From Candidatus Zambryskibacteria bacterium CG11_big_fil_rev_8_21_14_0_20_42_18 (GTDB lineage Bacteria > Patescibacteriota > Minisyncoccia > Phycocordibacterales > Zambryskibacteraceae), in NCBI GenBank assembly GCA_002787855.1, contig PCVB01000007.1, positions 1 to 36,487 of the forward strand: a stretch of DNA of 36,487 nt, in the 5' to 3' direction. Each line of letters begins with the position of its first letter. The first letter of the stretch is position 1. Below are positions 1 through 7,855 of this stretch, one piece after another. Position numbers and translations under genes: made by a program. Below the pieces are notes generated by a model. That model worked only from the letters and a program-made list of their open reading frames with translations, was not told the origin of the DNA and did no database searches.

Positions 1-1
1 T

Positions 2-853
2 CAAAAACAAGTATTGCCTACATTAGATACCCTGAAATACAAACTTCCGCTTGTAATTGGTTCTGGCAATGCTGAAGCGACTGGGCGAATTATCTTTGAA
101 GACAGAAACGCAATATTTGCTTCAGAAAGTAACTACGAAAAGAAATTGAAACATATACCGAGTATAGATGGCGTTATTCTCGTATCAGCTTCTGGAGAAA
201 AACACGCATTAATAGTAGCAAAATGTGTAAAAGAATATAAAAAACACACTACCCTAATAACAAACACACCCTGTTCTTCCACCCACGGGGAGCTTGACCA
301 AAAACATTCTTATGATGAATATATTTTTCCTAAAAATAGAGAACCCTATACATACAATACCTCAACTTATATGGGTATGATTCTTGGAAAAACTCATGAA
401 GATGCACAAGATATTCAAAATTTTATTCGGGAACGTATTGAGACACTCACCATGCCAGATCTCTCGAGATATGATAAGTACTTTCTCATCGTACCGACAC
501 GATTTTCAGGAATTATTAGAATGCTCCAAGTAAAATTCATTGAATTATTTGGCAGGAGAATTGCACGGGACGTTGAGACAAGTGAGTATATGAAGCATGC
601 AGTAACTGTGGTGCCGTCTGATGAATTGTTTATCAGTTTCGGTGAGGAAAACAAAACTTGGGGCAAACCAGAAAACCGATTATACATACCATTACCCCTT
701 AACGCTGATTACGGAGCAATGATGGCAATTGGATACTATGTAATCTCGCAAATTCAAAAACAACATAAGCAATTTTTTAAAGAAAATATAGTCGAATATG
801 TAAAACAAGCCTCCAAAGTCTTTGGTGGGGAAATAAACGCAATTGTCGATTAA
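2..853 (+). CDS. SIS-domain (sugar isomerase-like) protein, 5' end cut by window
   Basis: The frame is open from the first bases of the window; TTG at 14 is only the first possible start inside it, so the true start is probably upstream. The protein resembles the SIS fold that binds phosphosugars in isomerases and glucosamine-6-phosphate synthase. A Rossmann-like stretch (VILVSASGEKHALIVAKCV, near residues 55-73 counted from position 14) is followed by the strand-loop TLITNTPCSS, where SIS proteins bind sugar phosphate. A second half with a LIVPTRFSG strand may be another SIS lobe. I see no glutaminase domain and no transmembrane segment. Substrate unknown. It ends 16 nt from a convergent gene. 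Family assignment is by eye and moderate. Confidence 0.55.
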   Translation, partial: QKQVLPTLDTLKYKLPLVIGSGNAEATGRIIFEDRNAIFASESNYEKKLKHIPSIDGVILVSASGEKHALIVAKCVKEYKKHTTLITNTPCSSTHGELDQKHSYDEYIFPKNREPYTYNTSTYMGMILGKTHEDAQDIQNFIRERIETLTMPDLSRYDKYFLIVPTRFSGIIRMLQVKFIELFGRRIARDVETSEYMKHAVTVVPSDELFISFGEENKTWGKPENRLYIPLPLNADYGAMMAIGYYVISQIQKQHKQFFKENIVEYVKQASKVFGGEINAIVD

Positions 854-869
854 GTTAAATCTTTAAGAA

Positions 870-1571
870 CTATTCCGTTTCTTGAGAGGAAGAGGAGGCG
901 GTGGCTGTCTCCAGCGCTTTGGCCCGTAGAGCTAGATCTTGAAGAGCAGGTGCCTGCTCTTCAAGATCTTCGACCGAATGATAACCGTAATATAGTTGGC
1001 CGTTAATACTAAAAGCAGGCAGATTCGGTTCAACCTTATAAATAGAGATGAGGGTATTTATAGCGCCAACATCAAAGTTGTAGTCAAAAGAATAGACCCT
1101 AAGATCTGGATATTTATCTCTTAGGGAGGTGAGTACGTAACCCATCTTTTCGCAATCTTCGCAAGACTCTTCAACCGAATAAAAATATAAGATAAAGGTC
1201 GGTTCAATGCCGCATTTTTCAGTAAGACGTTTCATCAAAAGATAGTCCTTGATCTCAAGCAGGAAGTAAGAACGTTTTAAATATTCTAAATTGTCGTTAT
1301 TAAGTTCTGTTTGATTATCACCATAAGCTAGTTTCTCTCCAAGAGAACCAAGTTCTTTAGAGAGAAACCCGGGACCAAGATCTTTGCAGGAAGTTTCTTC
1401 TAGTAAGGCAAACTGTGTTTCCGAGGAGAGAATATCCAGAGCAACACGATCCTCAATAGACTTAACATCTTCGAGCTTTTTTTCACCCAAAGCATTGCTG
1501 ATAAAAATAGCTGTGCCAAAGATAACGGCCGTAATGAGAAAGGTGATGATGTATTTTTTTGAATCTATCAT
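870..1571 (-). CDS. membrane-anchored thioredoxin-like protein
   Basis: A 233-residue protein with an N-terminal membrane anchor (about residues 7-28) and the rest presumably outside the membrane. The C-terminal half looks like a thioredoxin fold: strand FILYFYS, then a CEDC motif near residue 137 (a CxxC redox pair), and later NLPAF with the cis-proline expected opposite the active site. The middle is a helical insert rich in Leu and acidic residues; the tail is low-complexity Ser/Thr/Glu. The likely role is disulfide chemistry on exported proteins, but partner and direction are unknown. ATG start, 7 nt downstream of the glycosyltransferase gene, so the two are probably co-transcribed. Confidence 0.6.
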   Translation of the reverse strand: MIDSKKYIITFLITAVIFGTAIFISNALGEKKLEDVKSIEDRVALDILSSETQFALLEETSCKDLGPGFLSKELGSLGEKLAYGDNQTELNNDNLEYLKRSYFLLEIKDYLLMKRLTEKCGIEPTFILYFYSVEESCEDCEKMGYVLTSLRDKYPDLRVYSFDYNFDVGAINTLISIYKVEPNLPAFSINGQLYYGYHSVEDLEEQAPALQDLALRAKALETATASSSSQETE

Positions 1572-1578
1572 AGAGGTA

Positions 1579-2823
1579 TTATCTCCAACTTACATTCCTT
1601 CTAAAAACCGTACTAAATAAAGCCTTTAAAAGCCAGAAGGGGACTAAAAAGACGTAGAGAAGCATGTAGTACAAGATACCGCGCGAGAACTTAAACTTGC
1701 CTTCAGAAAGTTTTAAGGATAGGTACATGATAACTAAAGTAAGAGCTAAAGTCGTAATAGTTAAAATAGAAACCGTGCTGGTATTAAGAAAATACCAGTC
1801 AAGGTTTATAGAAGAAAGATTTAAATTGAATCCAATTGTTTGAAATCTAACAAAAAGGTCTGAAATTTTAGTCGAGACATTCCAGAGTATGTTGCCAAAT
1901 AAATATATGGAGAAAAATATAGAAACCGTGGCGATAGGTAGAATAAAGAAGCCAATATTACCGTATTTTTTATTGAAAAACATTTCGCGATAGTCTATTG
2001 CGTTATTTAAAAATCCGTAAGTCCAACGCACTCTTTGCTTATAAAGAGCAGAGAAGTTAATTGGGGCAATAGTATAAACATGCGCGCCGTGTGAATTAAC
2101 GATTTTGTAATGATTCTTCTGCATACGCAGAGCCATCTCTAAATCTTCCGTGTGATGTCCATGACGATAACCGCCTATTTCTTTAAAGATATTAGTACGA
2201 AAGATAGAAAACGGTCCCGGTGTGACATAAAGGGCACCAAGAGAAGAGAGCATTCGACGCAAGAATATACCCCAACTGTACTCGATTTTCTGAACATATT
2301 GTAAAACACTCTTGGGTTCAAAAACTTTTATAGAGGGGGTCACAGCCATAATACTTTGGTCATCAAAAAAAGGAGTGATCTTCTTAAGGGCGTCCGGGTT
2401 AACAAAGGAATCTGCATCTAAACAACCCACTAGATCACTCTTCACTTGTTCAAGGGCGAAGTTTAGGGCGGTGTGTTTACCGCCATTTTCTTTATAAAAA
2501 ATTCTAATCTGTGAATTATTACTAAATTTTTTTAATTCTTCCGCTGTCCCATCAGTGGAGCCATCATCAACTAAAATAAGAGAGAGTTTATCTTTCGGAT
2601 AATCAAGATTGAGGATGGAGTGAATTGTGGCAGAGAGAGTCTTTTCTTCGTTAAAACAAGGCACAATGATGGTTGTGGTCGGAAACTGCTTGATATTTTT
2701 ATCAAGAAGTTTCTCTAGGCTCAATTCCTCTCGCACTTCAAGATAGGTGATGAGTAGAAAAACCTCAAAGAAAAGCGAGATAAAAAGAGTCACGTATAGG
2801 ACAAGTGCTGTGATTTCCATCAT
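1579..2823 (-). CDS. processive family 2 glycosyltransferase, membrane-bound
   Basis: A 414-residue GT2 enzyme of the cellulose/poly-GlcNAc/hyaluronan synthase type. One N-terminal transmembrane helix (about 5-27) precedes a cytoplasmic GT-A domain with the expected series: IIVPCFNEE at the nucleotide site, VDDGSTDGT, DADS as the DxD metal motif, TEDLEM as the catalytic TED, and QRVRW as the QxxRW motif that marks processive enzymes. Three more hydrophobic helices follow (about 290-315, 353-375, 383-405). It probably polymerises and exports a surface polysaccharide; the sugar cannot be read from sequence. Two adjacent ATG codons (2823, 2820) can start it. It heads an operon with the thioredoxin-like gene and diverges from the PheRS gene. 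Confidence 0.8.
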   Translation of the reverse strand: MMEITALVLYVTLFISLFFEVFLLITYLEVREELSLEKLLDKNIKQFPTTTIIVPCFNEEKTLSATIHSILNLDYPKDKLSLILVDDGSTDGTAEELKKFSNNSQIRIFYKENGGKHTALNFALEQVKSDLVGCLDADSFVNPDALKKITPFFDDQSIMAVTPSIKVFEPKSVLQYVQKIEYSWGIFLRRMLSSLGALYVTPGPFSIFRTNIFKEIGGYRHGHHTEDLEMALRMQKNHYKIVNSHGAHVYTIAPINFSALYKQRVRWTYGFLNNAIDYREMFFNKKYGNIGFFILPIATVSIFFSIYLFGNILWNVSTKISDLFVRFQTIGFNLNLSSINLDWYFLNTSTVSILTITTLALTLVIMYLSLKLSEGKFKFSRGILYYMLLYVFLVPFWLLKALFSTVFRRNVSWR

Positions 2824-2837
2824 TTGCGATAAAGCTC

Positions 2838-2852
2838 ACTATACCATACCAT
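2838..2852. promoter_or_regulatory. candidate divergent promoter region, glycosyltransferase / PheRS
   Basis: The 37-nt gap between the two divergent starts contains TATAGT on the minus strand (2843 to 2838), suited to the glycosyltransferase with a leader of roughly 8 nt. TACCAT lies on the plus strand (2847-2852), 8 nt before the PheRS ATG. The -10 matches are imperfect and no convincing -35 is seen, so this is tentative. Confidence 0.3.
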
Positions 2853-2860
2853 ATAGCATA

Positions 2861-4003
2861 ATGTCAGAAAATATAATTATAAAATCAGAGGAGGAAGAGA
2901 AGCTCCGTAAAGGGCTTGAGGGTAAAAGTGACTCGGAATCAGAGCGTTTAAAGCGTTTTTTAGAGATGCCCGATTTGGCACGGACTGCAGATAGTCCTCT
3001 TCATGAGATTGTGAAGCGCACACTAGAAACTAAGAGTCTCAAGGGCTTTGATGTTATAAAAATTCCAGAGATTATCTCCACCGATATTTTGTTTGACTTG
3101 TTTAATATGCCAGAAGGTCATCCTGCCAGAAGTAAATCTGACACCTACTATGCAGATGAGAAACACGTACTTAGGACTCATGACACTGTCTTTTGGTATT
3201 ACTATTTAAATCATCCGTCGATAAGAGAGAAGATCGCAAACAAAGAATCTTTCGGGGCAATTTGTTTCGGCAAAGTTTATCGCAAAGATGAGATAGATAG
3301 AAAACATATGAACGTTTTCCACCAGATAGGTGGCCTCTACCTTGCACCTGATGAAAAACAAATAGTTACTCCAGAAGACCTAAAAAATGTTTTGAGCGAA
3401 ATTGCTAAAGGTATCTTTGGGGACAAAGTAGAATTTCGTTTCTATGACCATAATTTCCCTTATACTGACCCGAGTTTTGAAATGGAGGCTAAGATTAACG
3501 GCCAATGGATGGAGATGCTTGGTTCCGGATTACCTCGTAAAAGTGTTTTAGCAAACTTCGGACTAAGTAATTATAACGGCTGGGCTTTCGGCTTTGGACT
3601 TGAACGTTTGGCTATAGCGTCTATAAACTTACCAGATATTCGACTACTCTGGTCAGGAGATGAGAGAGTTAGAAAGCAATTGAAACTTGGCAATAAATTT
3701 AAAGAGGTTTCTAAGTTCCCACCAGTAGTACGTGACATCTCTTTTATAGTTAACAAAGATTTTGTGCCTAACGACTACTTTGATTTAATTCGTGACCACT
3801 TAGGTGATTTGGCGGAAGAAGTGCTCCTCCTAGATAAATATGAAGATACGAAAAAATTCGGGGAAGGGAAGATAAGTTACACTTTTCGCATCACTTATAG
3901 AAGTCTCGATAAAACACTAACCAACACAGAAGTTAACACCTTACATACTGAGTTAGAGGATAAAACTACTACCAATTTTAGCGCTGAAATACGGAGGGTC
4001 TAA
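2861..4003 (+). CDS. pheS: phenylalanyl-tRNA synthetase, single-chain (mitochondrial type)
   Basis: Charges tRNA-Phe. This 380-residue protein joins a class II PheRS catalytic core to a C-terminal ferredoxin-fold anticodon-binding domain, a domain bacteria normally keep on the separate PheT subunit. Visible parts: GHPAR at 86-90; motif 2 region 136-155 (YRKDEIDRKH then FHQ); FPYTDPSFEME at 199-209; motif 3 GWAFGFGLERLA at 240-251; IPDIRLxW-like segment at 257-264; FDX-ACB domain about 285-380 with FPPVVRDISF, DLIRDHLGDLAEEV and FRITYRSLDKTL. These match the one-chain mitochondrial enzyme (FARS2) in order and wording better than bacterial PheS. The frame runs upstream to 2747, but that part overlaps the divergent gene and looks non-coding; ATG 2861 is preferred. 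No pheT follows: the next gene is gyrB. Confidence 0.88.
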   Translation: MSENIIIKSEEEEKLRKGLEGKSDSESERLKRFLEMPDLARTADSPLHEIVKRTLETKSLKGFDVIKIPEIISTDILFDLFNMPEGHPARSKSDTYYADEKHVLRTHDTVFWYYYLNHPSIREKIANKESFGAICFGKVYRKDEIDRKHMNVFHQIGGLYLAPDEKQIVTPEDLKNVLSEIAKGIFGDKVEFRFYDHNFPYTDPSFEMEAKINGQWMEMLGSGLPRKSVLANFGLSNYNGWAFGFGLERLAIASINLPDIRLLWSGDERVRKQLKLGNKFKEVSKFPPVVRDISFIVNKDFVPNDYFDLIRDHLGDLAEEVLLLDKYEDTKKFGEGKISYTFRITYRSLDKTLTNTEVNTLHTELEDKTTTNFSAEIRRV

Positions 4004-4023
4004 CCTGCCTGCGCAGGCAGGTT
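4002..4023. repeat. perfect 22-bp palindrome after PheRS gene
   Basis: The sequence overlaps the PheRS stop codon and reads AACCTGCCTGC followed by its exact reverse complement. It has no loop and no T-run, so it is not a standard terminator. It could be a repeat-family palindrome or a protein-binding site. I found no second copy in this window. Confidence 0.6.
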
Positions 4024-4028
4024 CCCGG

Positions 4029-4067
4029 TAAAAAGACCTTTCTTTTTAGGCCTATTTATGCTAAAAT
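4029..4067 (+). promoter_or_regulatory. hairpin and extended -10 promoter upstream of gyrB
   Basis: An 8-bp A/T-rich hairpin (arms 4029-4036 and 4041-4048, loop CCTT) is followed by TGC-TAAAAT (4059-4067), an extended -10 element. The gyrB ATG at 4084 lies 16 nt past the -10, so this transcript would have a short leader. A weaker GATAAA at 4073-4078 could give a nearly leaderless start instead. Confidence 0.45.
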
Positions 4068-4083
4068 GGGTTGATAAATAGCT

Positions 4084-6057
4084 ATGCCGAAACCAGCCAA
4101 ACAGGATAAAAGCAAGGGGACTTACAGCGCAGAATCCATCACAGTTTTAGAGGGTCTAGAACCGGTACGAAAGCGTCCCGGTATGTATATTGGCACCACC
4201 GGACCTGATGGTCTGCACCATCTCGTAACGGAAATATTCGACAACTCGCGTGATGAGGCCATGGGTGGCTTCGCTGATGATATAGAAATTACTCTTATGC
4301 CTGACAATCGCGTACGAGTGGTAGATAACGGTCGAGGCATCCCTGTCGATATACACAAACAGACAAAAGTCTCTGCTCTAGAGACCATTATGACCACCCT
4401 CCACGCTGGGGGGAAATTTGGCGGTGATGGATACAAAATATCCGGAGGTCTGCACGGCGTTGGTGGTTCTGTAGTAAACGCGCTTTCTATATATTGCAAG
4501 GCAGAGGTGCATAGAGATGGGGGAGTTTATGTTCAGGAGTATAGTCAGGGTAAGAAAAAAGCTTCTGTCAAAAAAGTGGGGGCATCTGGGCTCCACGGCA
4601 CCATCATTACTTTTCAACCAGATCCGGCTATTTTCCCGGATACTAACTTCTCTTTTGAACGCCTAGTAAACCACCTCCGTCAGCAGGCCTATCTAGTGAA
4701 GGGCCTGAAGATATCAATCCTTGATGCTCGTGAGGCATCTAGCAATGCGGAGAAAGAAAAAGTATTTTATATGCGAGAGTTGGGATTGGAGGTGCCCTCT
4801 ATGTCTTTCTTTTTTGAAGGTGGCCTCGTCTCTCTCGTGCGATTTGAAAACGAACACACTAAACCGATTCATAAAAATATTTTTTATGTGGAGAAAGCGG
4901 CTAACGGTAATGAATACGAGACCGTAGAAGTGGCCCTCCAATATATAGATGATATCTCTTCACACATCTTGCCTTTCGCAAACAATATTTATAACTCCGA
5001 GGGAGGTACTCATATTACTGGTTTCAAAACTGCTTTAACCAGAAGCCTGAACACTTACGCTCGTAAAAACAATCTTATAAGCGAAAAGGAGGATAATTTG
5101 ACCGGAGATGACGTCTTAGAAGGACTCACGGCTGTTGTTTCGATAAAGCTTAGAGAAATACAGTTTGAAGGTCAGACTAAATCAAAACTTGGTAGCGTTG
5201 AGGCACAAAGTATGGTGACAACTGTCTTTGGAGATGCTTTTTCGGCTTTCCTAGAAGAAAATCCTGACAGCGCAAAAAGCATTATCCAGAAGGTGGTTCT
5301 TGCTCTCAAAGCGCGCAAGGCGGCTAAGGCTGCTAAGGATTCTGTCTTGCGCAAAGGCGCTCTTGAGGGTATGACCCTGCCTGGTAAACTTGCAGATTGC
5401 TCATCAAAGTCTGCAGAGGAGTCCGAGCTCTTCATTGTGGAAGGAGATTCTGCAGGAGGTACCGCTAAGCAAGGGAGGGACAGACACACCCAAGCGATAC
5501 TGCCACTACGAGGCAAGATATTAAATATAGAACGAGCTCGCCTTGATCGTATGTTGGGAAGCGAGCAAATAAAAAACTTAGTAGTCGCCCTCGGAACAGC
5601 CATAGGAGACACCTTTGATATTTCAAAACTTCGTTATCACAAAATTATTATCGCAACCGATGCTGATGTTGACGGTGCACACATACGTACACTTCTATTA
5701 ACTCTTCTCTATAGATTTTTCCGCCCACTTATTGATGCGGGTTATGTCTACATCGCGCAACCCCCTCTTTATAAAATAAAAAGTGGTAAAGCAATCTCTT
5801 ACGCTTATTCTGATAAAGAGCGTGATGAAAAAATGACAAAAGATTCTGACATCCAACGTTATAAAGGTCTTGGAGAAATGAACGCGGAACAACTTTGGGA
5901 AACAACGATGGATCCACAAGCAAGAATTCTTAAACAAATTTTTGTTGAAGATGCTAGGGAAGCGGACCATATCTTCGATACCCTCATGGGTTCGGACGTT
6001 CCGTCACGTAAATCTTTTATCCAATCTAATGCAAAAAAGGCTGTCTTAGACCTATAA
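4084..6057 (+). CDS. gyrB: DNA gyrase subunit B
   Basis: ATPase subunit of type IIA topoisomerase, which introduces negative supercoils together with GyrA. The 657-residue protein has a complete GHKL ATPase: catalytic Glu50 and Asn54 in EIFDNSRDEA, DNGRGIP at 81-87, and GGLHGVGG at 121-128. A transducer domain follows, then a TOPRIM domain with EGDSAGG (about 453-459) and DADVDGAHIR (about 526-535), and the C-terminal signature RYKGLGEMN. Length is normal for short GyrB proteins. ParE cannot be strictly excluded without a GyrA/ParC partner, but small genomes usually keep gyrase. No intein. It sits alone between its own promoter and a terminator. Confidence 0.93.
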   Translation: MPKPAKQDKSKGTYSAESITVLEGLEPVRKRPGMYIGTTGPDGLHHLVTEIFDNSRDEAMGGFADDIEITLMPDNRVRVVDNGRGIPVDIHKQTKVSALETIMTTLHAGGKFGGDGYKISGGLHGVGGSVVNALSIYCKAEVHRDGGVYVQEYSQGKKKASVKKVGASGLHGTIITFQPDPAIFPDTNFSFERLVNHLRQQAYLVKGLKISILDAREASSNAEKEKVFYMRELGLEVPSMSFFFEGGLVSLVRFENEHTKPIHKNIFYVEKAANGNEYETVEVALQYIDDISSHILPFANNIYNSEGGTHITGFKTALTRSLNTYARKNNLISEKEDNLTGDDVLEGLTAVVSIKLREIQFEGQTKSKLGSVEAQSMVTTVFGDAFSAFLEENPDSAKSIIQKVVLALKARKAAKAAKDSVLRKGALEGMTLPGKLADCSSKSAEESELFIVEGDSAGGTAKQGRDRHTQAILPLRGKILNIERARLDRMLGSEQIKNLVVALGTAIGDTFDISKLRYHKIIIATDADVDGAHIRTLLLTLLYRFFRPLIDAGYVYIAQPPLYKIKSGKAISYAYSDKERDEKMTKDSDIQRYKGLGEMNAEQLWETTMDPQARILKQIFVEDAREADHIFDTLMGSDVPSRKSFIQSNAKKAVLDL

Positions 6058-6085
6058 AAAGCTTAATAAACTAGGCATTTTTTCC

Positions 6086-6117
6086 TAAAACTCTCTCGTA
6101 AAAAGAGGGGGTTTTTA
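6086..6117 (+). terminator. rho-independent terminator after gyrB
   Basis: CTCTCT (6091-6096) can pair with AGAGGG (6104-6109, one G-T pair) across a short A-rich loop, and is followed by GGTTTTTATT. The stem is modest but the U-tract and position 30-60 nt after the gyrB stop fit. Confidence 0.5.
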
Positions 6118-6126
6118 TTGATAGGT

Positions 6127-6203
6127 GTGGATAAAAAGTGGATAACAAGGATAGTAGTGTGGAGGCTAGTGGGATATACTTGCAGTCAGGTGGGAAATAG
6201 TGG
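6127..6203 (+). promoter_or_regulatory. MraZ operator: six GTGG boxes in three phased pairs
   Basis: GTGG boxes start at 6127, 6138, 6159, 6169, 6190 and 6200. The spacings of 10-11 and 21 nt keep all six on one face of the helix, and the pairs repeat about every 31.5 nt. MraZ is known to bind tandem TGGGN repeats about 10 bp apart upstream of its own gene; the boxes at 6169 and 6190 read GTGGGA. A possible -10 (TATACT, 6175-6180) lies inside the array, which fits autorepression of mraZ-rsmH-ftsL-ftsI. Confidence 0.75.
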
Positions 6204-6233
6204 TAACACCGTAAAACGGATAAGAATAAAAAA

Positions 6234-6629
6234 ATGTTTATCGGAGAGTACACACATACAGCTGATGAGAAAAATCGTTTCTCTTTACCAGCCAAATTTC
6301 GTAACGGGCTTGGGAAGCGTGTCGTTGTCACCCGTGGTAAAGATCACTGCCTCTCTCTCTATCCCCACAAGACTTGGGTTTCCATCTCGGAAGAGGTGAA
6401 GAAACTTGGTCACATAGAGAGTGATCATCGTTACGCGCGATTTACCTTCTCTGGCGCATCTGAAATCGAGATTGATTCTATAGGTAGGATTCTTATCCCA
6501 GAATTCTTGCGGGAATTTGCAGGGCTCAAGAATCAGATTGTCATCACCGGCGTTCACGACAGAGTGGAAATCTGGAATGAGAAACGCTGGACAACTTATA
6601 GAAGAAAACTTGAATCGGAGTATGCCTAA
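6234..6629 (+). CDS. mraZ: transcriptional regulator MraZ
   Basis: First gene of the division/cell-wall cluster. MraZ is a ring-forming DNA-binding protein of the SpoVT/AbrB swapped-hairpin type and represses its own operon. The 131-residue protein has the two expected repeats: EYTHTADEKNRFSLPAKFR near residues 5-23 and IDSIGRILIPEFLREFAGL in the second half. This is the family layout, slightly shorter than the E. coli protein (152). A strong MraZ-type operator precedes it. No Shine-Dalgarno sequence is visible before the ATG. The last 8 nt overlap the rsmH start, so the two are translated from one transcript. Confidence 0.93.
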   Translation: MFIGEYTHTADEKNRFSLPAKFRNGLGKRVVVTRGKDHCLSLYPHKTWVSISEEVKKLGHIESDHRYARFTFSGASEIEIDSIGRILIPEFLREFAGLKNQIVITGVHDRVEIWNEKRWTTYRRKLESEYA

Positions 6630-7530
6630 CGTCGCTTGCGCTATGCTAGACAAGCATAAACCTGTTCTTTTACAAGAAAGTATTGAGGCTCTCGATATTC
6701 AAGACGGTGAGATTTTTTTAGACGGCACACTGGGTGGAGGGGGACATAGTGAGGAGGTGTTGCGGCGCTTTCCCACAACAAGGATTATCGGTTTAGATCG
6801 TGACCCAGAGGCGGTCAAAAGAGTCAGAGAAAAATTGAATATAGAGATAAGAGTAGAAAACTTTCGTCACTTGGACAAAGTGCTTGAGGAACTTGAAGTC
6901 CGTAAAGTAGATGCCATCCTTCTAGATTTAGGCCTCTCCTCGGATCAACTCGAGACTTCCGGTAGGGGATTCTCTTTTCTTAGAGATGAACCGTTAGATA
7001 TGAGAATGTCCAATGAGGGTATAAAAGCCAAAGATTTACTGAACTCCTGGGACCAGCACGCCATTGAGCTAGTCCTACACGGCTTTGGAGAAGAGAGGGA
7101 CTCGAGAAAGATTGCCGAAGAAATAGTGAGAAGAAGGGGTATCAAACCGTTTGAAACCACATTCGAGCTAGTAGAGGCGGTGCTCAAGGTCAAACCACGA
7201 AGCTTTCGTGACAAAATTCACCCAGCCACAAAAACTTTCCAAGCGCTTCGTATTGCAGTAAATGAGGAGCTTACCAATTTAGAGATTGGCCTAGAAAAAG
7301 GATTTAAGGCTCTCGATGCCAATGGAAGATTTGTGGTGATATCGTTCCATAGTTTGGAAGACAGAATAGTAAAAAACTTCTTCCGAGACAAAGTAGGCTT
7401 GGGTTTAGCTAAAAGAGTAACAAGTCTCTACAGCGCCAGAGGCAATAAACCAATCACGGCAAGCATGGAAGAAATAGATGAGAATCCGCGTTCGCGTAGT
7501 GCCAAATTACGAGTTATTGAAAAAATATGA
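6622..7530 (+). CDS. rsmH: 16S rRNA m4C1402 methyltransferase RsmH
   Basis: SAM-dependent N4-methylation of C1402 in 16S rRNA. Motifs in order: KPVLLQESIEAL near the N-terminus, FLDGTLGGGGHSEE (SAM loop), IIGLDRDPEAV, DAILLDLGLSSDQLE, GRGFSF then EPLDMRM, FQALRIAVNEEL, and VVISFHSLEDRIVKNFF. The frame extends back to 6517 inside mraZ. I prefer ATG 6622, which overlaps the mraZ stop by 8 nt and has GGAG just upstream, giving 302 residues, close to the usual 310; ATG 6643 is an alternative. The 3' end overlaps the next gene by 4 nt (ATGA), which suggests coupled translation. Confidence 0.93.
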   Translation: MPNVACAMLDKHKPVLLQESIEALDIQDGEIFLDGTLGGGGHSEEVLRRFPTTRIIGLDRDPEAVKRVREKLNIEIRVENFRHLDKVLEELEVRKVDAILLDLGLSSDQLETSGRGFSFLRDEPLDMRMSNEGIKAKDLLNSWDQHAIELVLHGFGEERDSRKIAEEIVRRRGIKPFETTFELVEAVLKVKPRSFRDKIHPATKTFQALRIAVNEELTNLEIGLEKGFKALDANGRFVVISFHSLEDRIVKNFFRDKVGLGLAKRVTSLYSARGNKPITASMEEIDENPRSRSAKLRVIEKI

Positions 7531-7850
7531 GAAATAAAATAAAGACAATTTCATACGACAATAGAGTTCGCCTTTTTTGGACTCTGACTGCGGTCTCTGT
7601 CTTATCTCTCTTTGTCTACATTTATTCTATAAACGCCATCGCTAGAAATATTGCCGAGAGACAAAGTTTAGAAAGGCAGATATCAGAAATATCAACAAAT
7701 TTGGACTCATTAGAATTTGCTTACATCGGACTTAAAAACAATATTACTCTGGAACTGGCCTATAATCACGGCTTTAAAGAAATTAAGGACCCCCTCTATG
7801 TATCTCGCAATCGGGGAACGGCTCTTTCTTTCAACACTCTTGATAGATAA
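7527..7850 (+). CDS. ftsL: FtsL-like septum protein
   Basis: A 107-residue bitopic membrane protein: short basic N-terminus, one transmembrane helix (about 17-39), then a heptad-like coiled coil (about 40-75) and a short C-terminal segment. FtsL sequences are poorly conserved, so the call rests on this shape and on its place between rsmH and the ftsI-type gene, where ftsL lies in other bacteria. It starts in an ATGA overlap with rsmH and ends 5 nt before the next gene. FtsL works with FtsB/FtsQ to activate FtsW-FtsI at the septum. Confidence 0.65.
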   Translation: MRNKIKTISYDNRVRLFWTLTAVSVLSLFVYIYSINAIARNIAERQSLERQISEISTNLDSLEFAYIGLKNNITLELAYNHGFKEIKDPLYVSRNRGTALSFNTLDR

Positions 7851-7855
7851 TAACC

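Noticed and set aside
2747..2860. Longer N-terminus for the PheRS gene starting at 2747
   Set aside because: The extra 38 residues overlap the 5' part of the divergent glycosyltransferase gene and do not look like PheRS; ATG 2861 is better placed.
3571..5970. Several long antisense and alternative-frame ORFs over the PheRS and gyrB genes
   Set aside because: They lie wholly inside strongly recognised genes, have no family signature, no start signals and odd composition.
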